Shown: positions 22,801 through 34,004 of the stretch, in pieces
Layout of the letters: every line of letters begins with the position of its first letter
Numbering within the stretch: position 1 is the stretch's first letter
Assembly (NCBI GenBank): GCA_030512295.1
Contig: JAULSR010000005.1
Span: 310,001 to 374,000, forward strand
Direction: 5' to 3'
Origin: Bombardia bombarda
Taxonomy: Eukaryota > Ascomycota > Sordariomycetes > Sordariales > Lasiosphaeriaceae
Length of the DNA: 64,000 bases
Translations under genes and position numbers: made by a program
The notes under the pieces: generated by a model
What the model was told of the DNA's origin: nothing
The model's input: the letters and a program-made list of their open reading frames with translations, nothing else
Database searches by the model: none

Positions 22801-24376
22801 AGGAGCCGGTCGTGAATGCGAAAACTGATGTCGCCATTCTTGGCAATGCTTGCCACAGACACTGCCTCCTGCCGGGCTGCGGGTTCCTCGCCATACAGAT
22901 CATCGTCGTCATCTTCGATTTCCTCGTCGTCAAGATCGATATCAAGATCAACATCCGGGATCCGTGATTGTCTCCGCGTTGTCTGACTTTGTTTTCTGGT
23001 CCAGCCAAAAACCAGGGAGTCCCCCCTTCAGATCCAGCAAACATGGTATTCCGTCCTAACCTCGAGAGTGTCGAAATGCGAGGCGTTGTAATAGACTTGT
23101 TTGTATCTGACGGTAACAACTTCACGTCGAGACCCGAAACGGTGCGTCCATCAATACGGAATGTGACCAGAGCCATGCGACCATTATTCAGTATGATAAG
23201 AAGCTCGCCAAGATCGGCTGTCAAGACCTCGATAGCGCAGCCCTCCAGGCGGAGGTTGAGATCCGACTGGTCAACCAGGCCAAAGGAGGTGGTTTGTTTT
23301 GTGAGAGGGTTTACGGCCACGCCGTTTGGCTTCCCTGACTGGTCGATGTGGATCAGCTCGTTGGCTCCCACGAGCAAGGCTCCTCCCACAGGAGCCGGCA
23401 AAGCAACGACGCGGAAGAGGTCTTGCGGCAAGCCGCTGACAGATAGAATGGTCGTGGAGGCTTTTTGCTGGAGATCTAAGGTGAAGACCATGTAAGAAAA
23501 GTGATCCCTCCGGCCGAGGGAGTTCGAGGCGCCCTTTGTCGATGAGAGAATGCCAAAGGTGGGCTCTCGATACTCATGCAGGAAGGCCAGATGCACAGGA
23601 TGGAGGAGACTAGGATCAAGATTGGACAGTCGGAGTACAAATGAGGGTGAATACGGTGTGTCTTCTATGTTGCTAGTTCCATTTATGACGGCGCTGGGCC
23701 CGTCTTTGGTAGGTCTCGAGCTGTTCAGGTCCTCACCCCAGCCGCCCATGTCAATGTCCTCATCAGCCTGCTTAAAGGGCAGAATGGCCAGATTCCTGGC
23801 GCCAAATTTGAGCGCGGCGCATCTACTGCCCGGATCTGCTGCCAGGAAGTTGACATAGTGGCCCAGGTGGGCAGCCCATGGGCTCCCCTGGAGCTCATCT
23901 TGTTCATAGTAATGAATGGAGACGGTCGTCAGAGCGTGTCGCTTCGCGTCCCATTCGACAAGACCAAGCCTCGCGTCCTTGAAAGCCATGAGAAGCGCAT
24001 CACTCCCAGATGTGCTTTTGGGCGTCTTGATTCTAGCGAGCCCCGTTATTGTGCCCGGCAGCGAGATCTCGGCAAGAAGGACCAGCTTTGTGCTGTTGGC
24101 ACGGTCTGCCTTTGCGCCGAGGCTGTCACCGCCCAAAAAGGAGGTCTCGAGCCCGTCATCATCGTTCACAACTCGGCCCTCGTATCGGGCGGCGGTCTTG
24201 GACTGCTGGACGGAGCCCTGAGGGGCATCGATCTCGGTAGAAACGACCTTTGTTCTGAAGATCTGGAGCAGCGACGACTTTGCGACGGCCAGGTTCGTGC
24301 CCGTCCCTGGGACAAACTGGAGAGTGATGGAGTGCGTGACGGCCGTTGGCGGCGTCAGCTCTGAATAGCACTGCAT
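19839..24376 (-). CDS. cft1: Cleavage and polyadenylation factor subunit Cft1 (CPSF-A), five coding segments, one frame break
   Basis: Segments are 24376..21966, 21917..21744, 21687..20445 and 20368..19839, with introns of 48, 56 and 76 bases at GTAAGT, GTTGGT and GTAAGT donors. The N terminus MQCYSELTPPTAVTHSI is the normal Cft1 start. The frame of 24376..23027 shifts by one at a C6 run (23021-23026; G6 on the coding strand) and continues as DSLVFGWTRKQSQ, DLDIDLDDEEIEDDDDDLYG and SVASIAKNGDISFRIHDRLL. The first segment is 2411 bases, one short of a multiple of three, which fits one missing base. With that base the protein would be about 1452 residues, normal for Cft1. C-terminal hallmarks include HLILRHANDDLTLYQP, ISGYSTVFLPG and NPEHPKSLQGHLLLHR. 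Cft1 is a WD-propeller scaffold (MMS1/CPSF_A type) of the nuclear pre-mRNA 3' processing complex and recognises poly(A) sites. It is essential in yeast, so an assembly or sequencing error is the simplest explanation. Confidence 0.93.
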
Positions 24377-24896
24377 TCTCAGATGTTAATTGGGCGCATA
24401 TCGCTCCTATGTAGCGAGATTGTGCGTGGTGGACAGCAGTGCGAGTTCGTCGTGGTAGGCTGCGTGCACCTTTTTGACGCGTCGTGAAAGGGCAATTGGA
24501 CGACGGAAAGGTTAAGCTGCCGGGTTGCTGCCGCCTGTCGCAAGTGCCTGATGATTGGCCATTGTTGCCATGGTCAAATTTCTAGGACGCTTGGGCCCCA
24601 GGGCCCAATGAGCTAGGCCCACCTTGCCACCATCTTCATCACGCTAGCGGCCGCCCCACATAAGCTCCCGCGTTTCGAGTCTGGACTCCAAGCATGGTTC
24701 GCATGGAAGCGTCATTGCGTCACAGACTCGGTTGTTTGGGCTCAAAAAGCAGGCATGGATCTGCAGCCCATAATGGCCACATTTCCCGTCGTCGTTAACA
24801 TCTCCATTCTCGATTCAACTACCGATTTCCTCTGAATATTGCAAAAGCCCATCCATCCATCCATAGGTAGCAGGCATCTCAACTCTGTTCAACAAG
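24377..24896. promoter_or_regulatory. Divergent promoter of cft1 and LMBD1-type gene
   Basis: 520 bases separate the two start codons. The interval contains an ACGCGT motif at about 24476-24481 and CCATC repeats next to the LMBD1-type start. No gene is visible. Confidence 0.6.
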
Positions 24897-26711
24897 ATGG
24901 CGCCCGCCGGCCTGCTGCAGACCAGTCTCATCTGGGTCGCCTATGGCGTCGCTGTCGCCCTGGCTCTCGCCGTTGCTATCATCACAACATTCACGTGGCA
25001 GATGCCCCGCGAACGATCGGCCGTTGTCAGCTCCGTCGCCATCGTCAGTCTTACTTCGCTGCTGGCCACTGTTCTCCTCCTCCCTGTCGATATTGCTCTC
25101 GTCTCATCGACGGCATCTGCAACTCTGGGCGCGAAAAAGGACTGGGCCACGCCCCAGCGAGTGGACGAAATCCTCCTGACACTTAAGATTGTCTACTACA
25201 CGCTATACAGCCTCGACGCGCTGCTGTGTCTCATCGTGATCCCGTTTGCCTACTTCTGGTATGAGGAATACGATGAGGTTGAGGAGGAGGAAGGAACAGC
25301 AACCCTCGGGAGCCGATTCTGGGGGGCTCTTAAGTACACCCTTGGCTTCGTTCTTCTCGTCGTCATTCTGTTCCTTGTCGGTTTCTTCGTCCCTGCCGCC
25401 GGAAACGACCACGGAAAGCACCTTGATCTGGACTACTTCAAACGCTTACTGGGCGCCAACAATGGGGAGAAGGCGCTCACGTTTTCTTTGGGCCTCCTCA
25501 TCACTCTTGGAACTCTTCTCTACATTCTTTACACCGGTGCCGGCTTTGCACTGCTCCCAGTATCATTCATCAAGTCGGCCCCATCAATCTCGGCTCCCCA
25601 GCTCTCGGCAACGACAGCCTCGGCCCTAGAACGTAACCGAGAGCTTCAGAGGCAACTGGAGATGCGCAACGCAGGCCGTCCCGAGGGCATGTCTCAAAAA
25701 GATCAGAGAGAATTAGACGCGCTCCTACGCGAAGAGAGGACCCTCGTGCGGCGGGAGAGGCTTGCCGCCGATGCGCGTGGGGAAGGCCATAGCGCCATCT
25801 TCAGGGCTTGGACAAAGGTGCAAGCCGTTTTCCGGCCACTGAAGCTGCTTGGAGGCATCCTCCTTCTCCTGCTGGCCATCCTTGTTTGGGTCTCGATGCT
25901 CATCACCGGGGTCGACAAGGCTGCCAATTCACTCTGCAAGCAACACTGCGGCTACATTCTCGGCCATATCAATGTCTTCCAGCCCGTCAACTGGATCTTT
26001 GTTCAGTCGGCCAAGGCCTTCCCGGTCGACTATATCCTCATGGCTCTTCTCGTGCTGTTCTTCTTCAGCAGCTCCATCACCGGCATCGCTACTGTAGGTA
26101 TCCGCTTCCTCTGGGTGCGCATCTTCCAGATCAAGAAAGGCCGCACGGCTCCGCAGGCGCTCCTGATTGCCACCGTCATGCTCGCCCTCATGATCCTGGC
26201 CATCAACTACGCTGTCGCCATGCTGGTCGCCCCACAGTACGCCATATACGGCACGCAGACGTTCTGCGTCAACTCGGTGCGCGGCCCAGAGGCACAGCCT
26301 GACTGCCGTGAGCATCTCGACATGGTCCGCCCTTGCTCTGAGAACTTCAGCAATCCCGCGGCCAAGGACGTGTGCACACCGACCGTCATGTCAACGTTTC
26401 TCAACCGCGTCACGTTCAACTGGCCCGTGTTTGGTGCCATTGACTTCTGGGCCCAGTTCGCGTTTCTGGGTGTTTTCTTGATCGTTTTTGTCACAAGCCT
26501 GTTCCGCACCCCGAGGCTCAACCTCAATGAGATAGACGAGGAGGCGGAGGTTGATGAGGAGGAAGGCCTGCTGGCAAGCACGAGTCGGAGATTTGGTGCC
26601 ACCTGGCAGGACATCACGGGCCGAGCAAGGGGACAACAATCATCCACAGCCCGGCATGAGGAGCGTGACGGTTACGGTACTAATGGGAATGGTTCGGGAT
26701 CCCGGACTTGA
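24897..26711 (+). CDS. LMBD1-type lysosomal/vacuolar cobalamin transporter homolog, single exon
   Basis: The 604-residue protein has no introns. About nine membrane segments are visible: residues 9-31, 43-65, 95-122, 146-168, 195-221, 310-335, 380-402, 423-445 and 520-540. A charged, coiled-coil-like loop rich in Arg/Glu (ALERNRELQRQLEMRNAG to RRERLAADARG, about 235-300) lies between segments five and six. This LIMR/LMBD arrangement matches the fungal proteins annotated as probable lysosomal cobalamin transporter. Known features are SLDALLCLIVIPFAYFWYEEYD, HCGYILGHINVFQPVNW and FLNRVTFNWPVFGAIDFWAQF. In animals LMBRD1 works with ABCD4 to move cobalamin out of lysosomes. Most fungi do not use cobalamin, so the true substrate here is uncertain. 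The acidic C terminus ends in a Ser/Gly-rich tail. Confidence 0.93.
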   Translation: MAPAGLLQTSLIWVAYGVAVALALAVAIITTFTWQMPRERSAVVSSVAIVSLTSLLATVLLLPVDIALVSSTASATLGAKKDWATPQRVDEILLTLKIVYYTLYSLDALLCLIVIPFAYFWYEEYDEVEEEEGTATLGSRFWGALKYTLGFVLLVVILFLVGFFVPAAGNDHGKHLDLDYFKRLLGANNGEKALTFSLGLLITLGTLLYILYTGAGFALLPVSFIKSAPSISAPQLSATTASALERNRELQRQLEMRNAGRPEGMSQKDQRELDALLREERTLVRRERLAADARGEGHSAIFRAWTKVQAVFRPLKLLGGILLLLLAILVWVSMLITGVDKAANSLCKQHCGYILGHINVFQPVNWIFVQSAKAFPVDYILMALLVLFFFSSSITGIATVGIRFLWVRIFQIKKGRTAPQALLIATVMLALMILAINYAVAMLVAPQYAIYGTQTFCVNSVRGPEAQPDCREHLDMVRPCSENFSNPAAKDVCTPTVMSTFLNRVTFNWPVFGAIDFWAQFAFLGVFLIVFVTSLFRTPRLNLNEIDEEAEVDEEEGLLASTSRRFGATWQDITGRARGQQSSTARHEERDGYGTNGNGSGSRT

Positions 26712-28279
26712 GATTGCGGCTCGAAGAATAGTGCACAGGTATGACATGATAGTTTTATCAGGCTTTTGTGCCACCAAGATTGTAAGACCTTAGCAGGGAA
26801 TGGGGTACCAGGTCATGGGGTTTCAGTCGGACATTCTCGAAGCAGAGCTGTATGGCACTAATGGCAACGGTATATCATGGGGGTTCAAGGTGTTTATTGG
26901 TACATGCTAGTTGGGTTTTCCTAATTTCTTTCATAAAAATGAACATTTCTATTGTTACAATTGGCTGTCCGAGAGCCCTTGATTGTTCAAGACCATAAGA
27001 CCTTTTCGACGTGACTGTATGGACAGATGTTGTTTCGCTCAACAATGGGCAATATGACTGTGCTATAAAAGTCCTATCTGACGAAGAGATTCTGAATGCT
27101 CTTATATAAACACCGGACGCGGTCAAATAAGAAGTAAACCTATTCGAATAATGGGTGAAATGCGTCAAAATGGACAGTGAATGTGTCCGAATGGATTATG
27201 AGTGTAGTAAGAGATAAACTCAAAGGTGTAGAAGCAAAATTGAAGGCGATGGGGGAAAAAGCCAAATGCATAATGAACCGAGAGAAAGGCGGTTGAGACA
27301 GAATGTAAAGCTGTCGATTTTACAACGAATAGACCAATTTAAGAAACTGAGGGTGAAGGTAAAGTTATGCTAGTAGGTATGTATGATATACTTGGCGTTT
27401 GCTCTTGGTGATAAAACAATGATGGACTAAGGGGGTGAGTCGTCTACCGGGGTCTGCTTTGTTCTGAGCTGAGAGGATGATGATATACTCCCGTCCTCAC
27501 ATCTGTTTGTGTTCCATCGCCAATTTAATGACATCTCTTCTGTCTTCACAGGGGCAGATATAATCACATGAACTATATCTTCGTTTATCCACAGATGTCG
27601 TCTGTAATGTATTTAGAAACCTAGCAACTGATGGATCGGCTGTACGGAAATGTCAGCCTGCTCATGTTTATATGTTTGCATGTTACCACCTCGAATAATC
27701 CAGCCAGGTTGACTACAGTAGTACTTGAACTTTTCTGTATCCCTTGAGCTCTGGTCTTGATTCATGCTCAGGAAACGCCCAACTTGGACGAATCTTGTAC
27801 ACATGATCTGGTAATCAGTAGACATATTCCGGTTACGTTTAGTGTTTCAAACACTATCTTCGCTACAACAACAACCCAGGGGGCGACGGAGAGCCCAAGA
27901 TTTAGCAGGATATAGTACATACAGAATCCCTTGGCCCATTTGTCAAATATTAAACAGACGGGTTGGGATGCCTGCCATTCCATCCTACCACCCGTCTCAG
28001 TGTATTCTTGTTTTCGAGATCCAAAAGATTGCTAAAGAAATACTTCGCAGCAAATATCCTCGTTGTCGCCAACCACACCGCCAAGAGCAAGCGCATACGT
28101 ACTGCAGATTGAGTGATATCCCGTTGGGTGTACTTTTGGCATGCGGTATTTGCCTTTGCTTGCGTTGAGGGCGGGATATTGCTACATATCATCGTACGTA
28201 TCGTTACTCGGTATTTTGACCTGGATAGATTAAGGAACGGTGAGGGGCAGTCAGTTGATGATGAGTTGTACCCCAGACT

Positions 28280-28318
28280 ACAGCCGTCGTCGTCGTCGTC
28301 ATCGTCGTCGTCGTCGTT
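28280..28318. repeat. GTC/ATC triplet repeat in non-coding DNA
   Basis: Thirteen or so GTC/ATC triplets lie outside any recognised gene. Similar triplet runs code for Asp in three genes of this window, but no open frame with family resemblance surrounds this one. Confidence 0.75.
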
Positions 28319-29154
28319 GCTGACCGCTACGGAGCTAAGTATCTCCACTCCATGGTCGCCAGGCCTGGCTAACCCCTTTCTAACAGACCGATGGCACACA
28401 TGGGCCGCCGTCCTTGCGTAAGTAAAGACGCGTAACAAGAAGAGGGACATATCCCGCACTGAAAGCAGAGTCTAACACCACCATCGTCAGGCTCAGGTGC
28501 TAATACTCCTCGTTACTACGTTCCTATCTGTATTTTCTTTCCCCTTTCCGTCTCTGATATGTATGTACCATATCAAAAGACCATCTATGGCAGATGAATT
28601 CAACTTATACACCCTAAGGAAATACTCACACTTCCAAGTTCAAAGGAGGGGATGAACAGATAGCTAGAAAGGAGGTCCACACGTATTCTCTTTCCTCCTT
28701 CACCCTTCCCTCTCCTCTGCCTCGTCTTCCACACGTACGCTGTCGTCCACCACACCATGCAGCTGGCAAACGATAGCTTCGCTGCCGGTGCGGGCTTACC
28801 AACACACATACCTTGCCTCACTTTCCTACCCAGATAGGTAGGTGTGTACGTGGCTCCGCGGCAGCAGGCTTGTCATTGTCGTTTTCGTTTTGCAACGCCC
28901 ATATGTGGGGGCAGGTAGCAGACAGGTATGTAGGCAGACGTTTTTGATCCTTTCTCCTTTCTCCATCCATCCGTTTATCCATATACTGGCTACGTTCGGT
29001 TCTTGACGAGGCATGACATGATATGGTACTACTATATGGTGGGGAGATAGGCGGGGTGGGCCCCTTGTCCGGATGCTAGTATGGCTTGTCGGTGTCGATG
29101 TCGTGATAAAAATAGACTTATTTTGACATGTTCGCTTCCCGTATCTATACACAC

Positions 29155-29206
29155 ACATATATACAGACGAACACACTTACATGGACGTGTTCGTCTGTAT
29201 ATATGT
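29155..29206. repeat. Perfect inverted repeat, 20-bp arms, 12-base loop
   Basis: The arms at 29155-29174 and 29187-29206 are exact reverse complements (outer part ACATATATACAG, inner part ACGAACAC on the left arm). The loop is 29175-29186. The arms are AT-rich outside and mixed inside, so the hairpin would be stable as RNA from either strand. It lies more than 2 kb from any recognised gene. Confidence 0.9.
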
Positions 29207-32200
29207 ATCGAAACTAGTAGAAATATGGACAGTAAGGTGTGGGCATCATCGGTTTCGATTTTGATATACTTCTAGAAGGGGGGCAATGGGCGAGAGGAAA
29301 TGAACGTCCGGACTGGGCCGGACCTAGATAGTCGGTAATGTGTCAAGTGGGGGAAGGAGAGTGTTTCTATCCTGGTGCTGGCCCTGACCCGATCCTTGAT
29401 CTTGATCCCAATGGAATTGACAGAACAACGTCCAGGTTCCATTTAAGCCTTCCCTGAAATGTAAGTAGTACATGGAGGCACGTTCGAGATATTATGGTGG
29501 TGGTGGTGCTGAGTGAAGTGGGCCTCTTTCTGTCCACCAAACCATAAACGTGCGTGTAAGGCGGGTGGGACGCGCGTCAATGTCGGGATATTTGTGTTTT
29601 CTCTTTTTTAAGTGGGCGGGCGGGCAGGCGAGCGGGTGCTAGTCTTTGGCACATGTAATCATGTCATGTTACCACAGCCTTGACTGACAAGGAGGAAGGA
29701 GAGGAGGAGAGAAGAGGGATGGTGGTCTATTAGCAGTCGAGTCGGTTAAAGAGAACCATGGTTCATAGCAGTGCGAGGAAGGAAGGGAGTGGGTTGTCAC
29801 ATCAGCTTGTTTAACGTTGACTCTGGAGTAGTTCATCATGAGTAGCCATCGGGAGCAAGAGGCTCCAGGGTCTAGGCCGAGAGGAAAGTCAGTAACCCAT
29901 GACCATGTTGTAATTCTTACTAGGATCAGCCAGCAAGGCTTTGAGGGAGGAGGAGATGGAGGGTGGGGGAGAGTAAGGATCATTGGTGTTTCTCGAATTC
30001 CGGCTCGGTTGGCGGTGAGGGAAGAAGGGTATGGAATATAACGCGAAGCTCGTGATGATATTCTGACAGAGGCGAGAGAGGGTACTGTACATATCCGCGG
30101 GTTGGGTACGGTGGTGTCTTCATGTTGTGTGGTGGCAAACAAAGGGGGATGGATATGTTTCTGTAGAGATTCTAGAACAGACGCGTGTGCGGTGCAACAT
30201 GGCCAGAAGAGTAGGCCCGGTATGCTGTTCCTAGGTTATTCGTCTCATCTGTTTTGGTAACAGCACGAATTTGATCGACGATTATGGACAAGCAAATATA
30301 GCCATGGAGTGCCATGGAGGTGGTGGATAGGTGGTTGCAGGTGGTGGACTGTATCCGAGAGGTTGAGATGCAGTGACCATCCTGCGGATCCTCTCCCCCT
30401 CCAGATCCACCATATGCTTCGGCGTCTCCTTGGCCAGTATATCCTTGGTTCGGGCGTCTTCAACAGGGCAGGCGGACAATGTCGCCGACTGTGACCTCGG
30501 GAACAAGTGGTTGTTATGTCTTGGATATTTGGAACCGGCATGCGAAGGTGGTCAGCCAGTATGAGGATTTGCCAAGGCCAATATATAAGTCAATCAATCA
30601 CAAACATACTAACATACTAGTACGCGTAACTTAGTATAAGGCCCATGTTTAAAAAAGGAGCACAGAAACGACGTAGTAGCAGGCCAAATAGAAAGGCTCG
30701 AGTGCAACAAGAGGTTACTCACGGATGTTCCCCAGGGTAATAGTGAAGGTACTAAGGTAACATGCGTACCTAACCGACCGACTGCTTGCCTCAAGCCAGT
30801 TTCCTCAGTTGCCTCAATTAGCTCCTTCGTCGTCCCGAACTACGGCAACGGTGACGTGCAGCCACTGGTGGTCGTCGATCGTCGTCCAAGGGAGAAAGTT
30901 GGCAATTGGCCGAAACGCGCACGCAAAAAAAAAAAGCCAAAGCTTTGAAAAGGGCCCAAAGTTGCCGCGTAATCCTCCCTCAAATCGACGACCCTCCAGC
31001 AAGAGCGAGTGCAGCGACGCTAAAAGCACACCCGCCCGTCACGCCCCTAACCCTTTGTACAGTGTTCCCGTTAAAAGAGTGGAGATGAGTGCACTGTGTT
31101 AATGACGAACCTGACTTCAATTCGTTTAGTCGATAGCTGGAAATCATGAATGGAGACTTGGAAGACGTCTCTGTCCTTGGCCTCAGCTGAGGACTCGAGA
31201 CAAAACTCCTAGGCCCCAGCGTGGTGAGGCAACGAGTAAGACGTACGCGCCTTATTCATAGGTCGTAGGCACCTCAAAGCAGGCGAGACAGGGCAATCAG
31301 ACCTACCTACTGTGTAGGTAATCGAGACGCGTGGAAGGCGAGACATGACCTGTAGGTACTTTGTACCCTTTCAACCAAGAGACATGGCCCTTCTTTTATG
31401 TTATTTGCCTCTGCCTCGTCATCCGTCCAAGATCCGCGAGAATGTTTGTCGTCGTCAGCAATTGAGATAGATGTTGACAATGGCTAACAATCATGGGGAA
31501 GCTGAGCCCGGATCGGTCTTGAGCCGGAAAGCAGAACGCCGCCGTCATACCACAGACACTATGCCGGGCCCATTCGGCTCCGGGCGGCGGAACATGTCGA
31601 ATGGCATGTCGAATTGTGGGAGTGGTTGAGTTGCATGTCGATTACATGTTAAACATGATCCAGGTCTGTGCTGAATGGACGGACGGGGGGTGAGATTGAT
31701 GATGGGACGTGACAGTCAAGCACCATCACTGGAAGGAGACCCGCTTTTCGAGCCACCAGAATGGAAGCGGGGGGAGGGCACACTGTTTCCCTAGTGTGTA
31801 ACAAAGCTAACCTCGGTGAGGCTGAGTTGCCTCAAACAGCAGTGCTGAGCCCCCCCTGAGTATCTTTTTGGCTAAAATCAGGTTGACCATTCAAAGACTG
31901 CGTTTGAAAGGCCTCAGATCTTTTTAGAACTTATATGCGTGTACCTGGACTCATGGGTTAGTATGGTTTCAACTACTACAAAGAAGCCGATATATCATCG
32001 GTGGCTTATCATTGTATCCATCAGGCATGTCATTTTGAATCTTGGCGATAGTTGCGCAATCGTTGAAATTGATTCGTCTTGGGATTTGAGTGCGTGATCA
32101 AGGTGAGCATGTGGCTAATCCGGCCCGTCATGAGGTGAAATGAAGTGTTGTGAGTAGCTTCCCTCAACCTCAGCCACAGAGATATTCCGAACGGGCGCAA

Positions 32201-34004
32201 TAGGCAAGCGAACAGTGCCACTCGCCTCGTCATCTCAGCGGGGAGGTTACCAAGATCCGGTACGTACCTGCCCTTCTGTTTAATAAAGACGCTTAATCCG
32301 CACAAGCCTGGTACGTAGACCTCGGACAAGGCCGACCGACAGCTGTAGCGCGCATTCACTGCTATTGATCTACCTGTCTGTGTTTTTGTTGCTGCCGCGT
32401 CGTTGCATATCAATCTCCAGACTGTACCAATGCTGTGTTTGTTTTCTTATGTTCAAAGCAAACTGTCGTGGCTTGACGATCTTGAATGAGTAAGAAAGTT
32501 CAAAGTTGGTGGACCAAGAGCAGGTGGTGGTGAGATGGCGGCAGCGATTGGCAGCGACGACGACGACCATGACAAGGACGAACAGCGAGAGCCAGAAATA
32601 TGCACTGTGCTGCTCTCTTGCTGGACGGGCAGGTGCTGAGGCGGAGACTCAAGACTCGAATGCGTGGAGTCCCCATTTAGGGCGGAGGGACCCGAGGACA
32701 GCTCTGATTGGTTCATCGCGGTGCCAAATTGCAAGTGGACGCGCGTTCTTTGCCCAAGGCGCCTCTCGTCGTGCGTCCCCCTCCTCCCTCGCCCACTAAG
32801 TTTCCCTAGTGCAAACCGTCGGCTCGCTGCCTGCACCCCCCCCCCCCCCCCTCCCCAAAGTTGTCCACCCCAAGTCCAGGCCCCAGAGTTGCCATTGCTC
32901 ATTACGTGCGCCTTTTGCGATTTTGTTACTTGGAGAGAGGAAGTATTCAACAAGGAGATTCAGGCCCGCGGACAGCGTGATCATTGAAAACTTGTGCCCT
33001 TGGCATGCGTGCAAATGGAGAGATGAACCAGTCTGGGAACTAGAGGAAGAACCTAGGTCCATACCTTACAGTAGGGGTCGGGCCGCTTCGAGGGTACGTA
33101 TCTGTCCAGTCCAGTCAGGGTCTGGTGTTCGTAGGTCGCCCAACTGCCACGCAAGACTGTGAGTTGTGCCGCTACGAGCCCGGGAGCCATACATACGTAC
33201 GCATACGCCTGCTACCTACACTACACGCCCCGACGCCCCCCCTCCTCGCTGGACGGCTCCCTGAAACCTTGCACCCAATCTTCAGCTTTATTCCCCTGCC
33301 CTGCTCACCTGCCTCCGCTCAACTCTCTCCTTGCCTGGCCGCCCGACTTGCCTTACCTCGTCCACCTGCCCCAGTGCCCAGCGCCCAGCGTCCATACCCC
33401 TCCACCTGCCAACCATCTTGAACCATATACGCTCGTTCAGACGGCAGTGACGCTTGACGCTCTCTCACGTCAACGGCGCCCAGCGATTACACCTGACGTA
33501 TCCAGTGTCTACGGCGATTATCATTACGAGCGACCAGCGACCACACGGCAACGTTGCGCTGCAGACCAATCAGCGGTTAAGCGATCACCAAGCGACAATC
33601 CGGCAGGACAGTGTAGTGTTTGGGGGATTGAGACGAGACAGACTGTTCCTGCCTGCGGGCAAAGGAAACTGAGCATCGACGCAAGCGACGATAACGACCA
33701 CGATAACGACCACAGTGACAACAAGAACAACCCAATCATCTACGACAATAACGAAACATTTCCTTCAGCTGCCGCGACACCAGGTCGTCGTCTCTGTGGC
33801 TGCATCTTGCCGACATCTGCGACCACATTGATTGACAATCGGTGACGCAGCGACTCTCCAAGGACCCCATCGCCTGGGTCTTTGGAACCATTACTAGCCG
33901 TCATTCGCCTCTCCAATAGCAGCTGGGGGAGCGCAGCAGCCGTGGGAGACATTTCCCTCTGCGACTCTCTGCATCTTCACATCGACCTTAACCCCACAGA
34001 CAAC

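Larger units (their letters stand above)
26712..34004. other. 7.3-kb gene-poor interval before png1
   Basis: No frame here has family resemblance or a consistent set of splice sites. The part from about 33200 to 34000 is CT- and AC-rich and is the likely promoter and leader of png1. It contains a 228-codon open frame (33159-33845) that reads through simple sequence. Other content: a triplet repeat at 28280-28318, a perfect 20-bp inverted repeat at 29155-29206, AT-rich DNA near 27000-27400, and a C run around 32837-32852. An 80-residue minus frame near 30282-30506 looks protein-like at its Pro-rich end but has no supporting exon. Confidence 0.5.

Noticed and set aside
30282..30506. Minus-strand frame ending in a Pro/Tyr-rich segment that looks like a last exon
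   Set aside because: No upstream exon with matching phase and splice sites could be found.
33159..33845. 228-codon plus-strand frame before png1
   Set aside because: Low-complexity content, CT-rich promoter-like base composition and no family resemblance.
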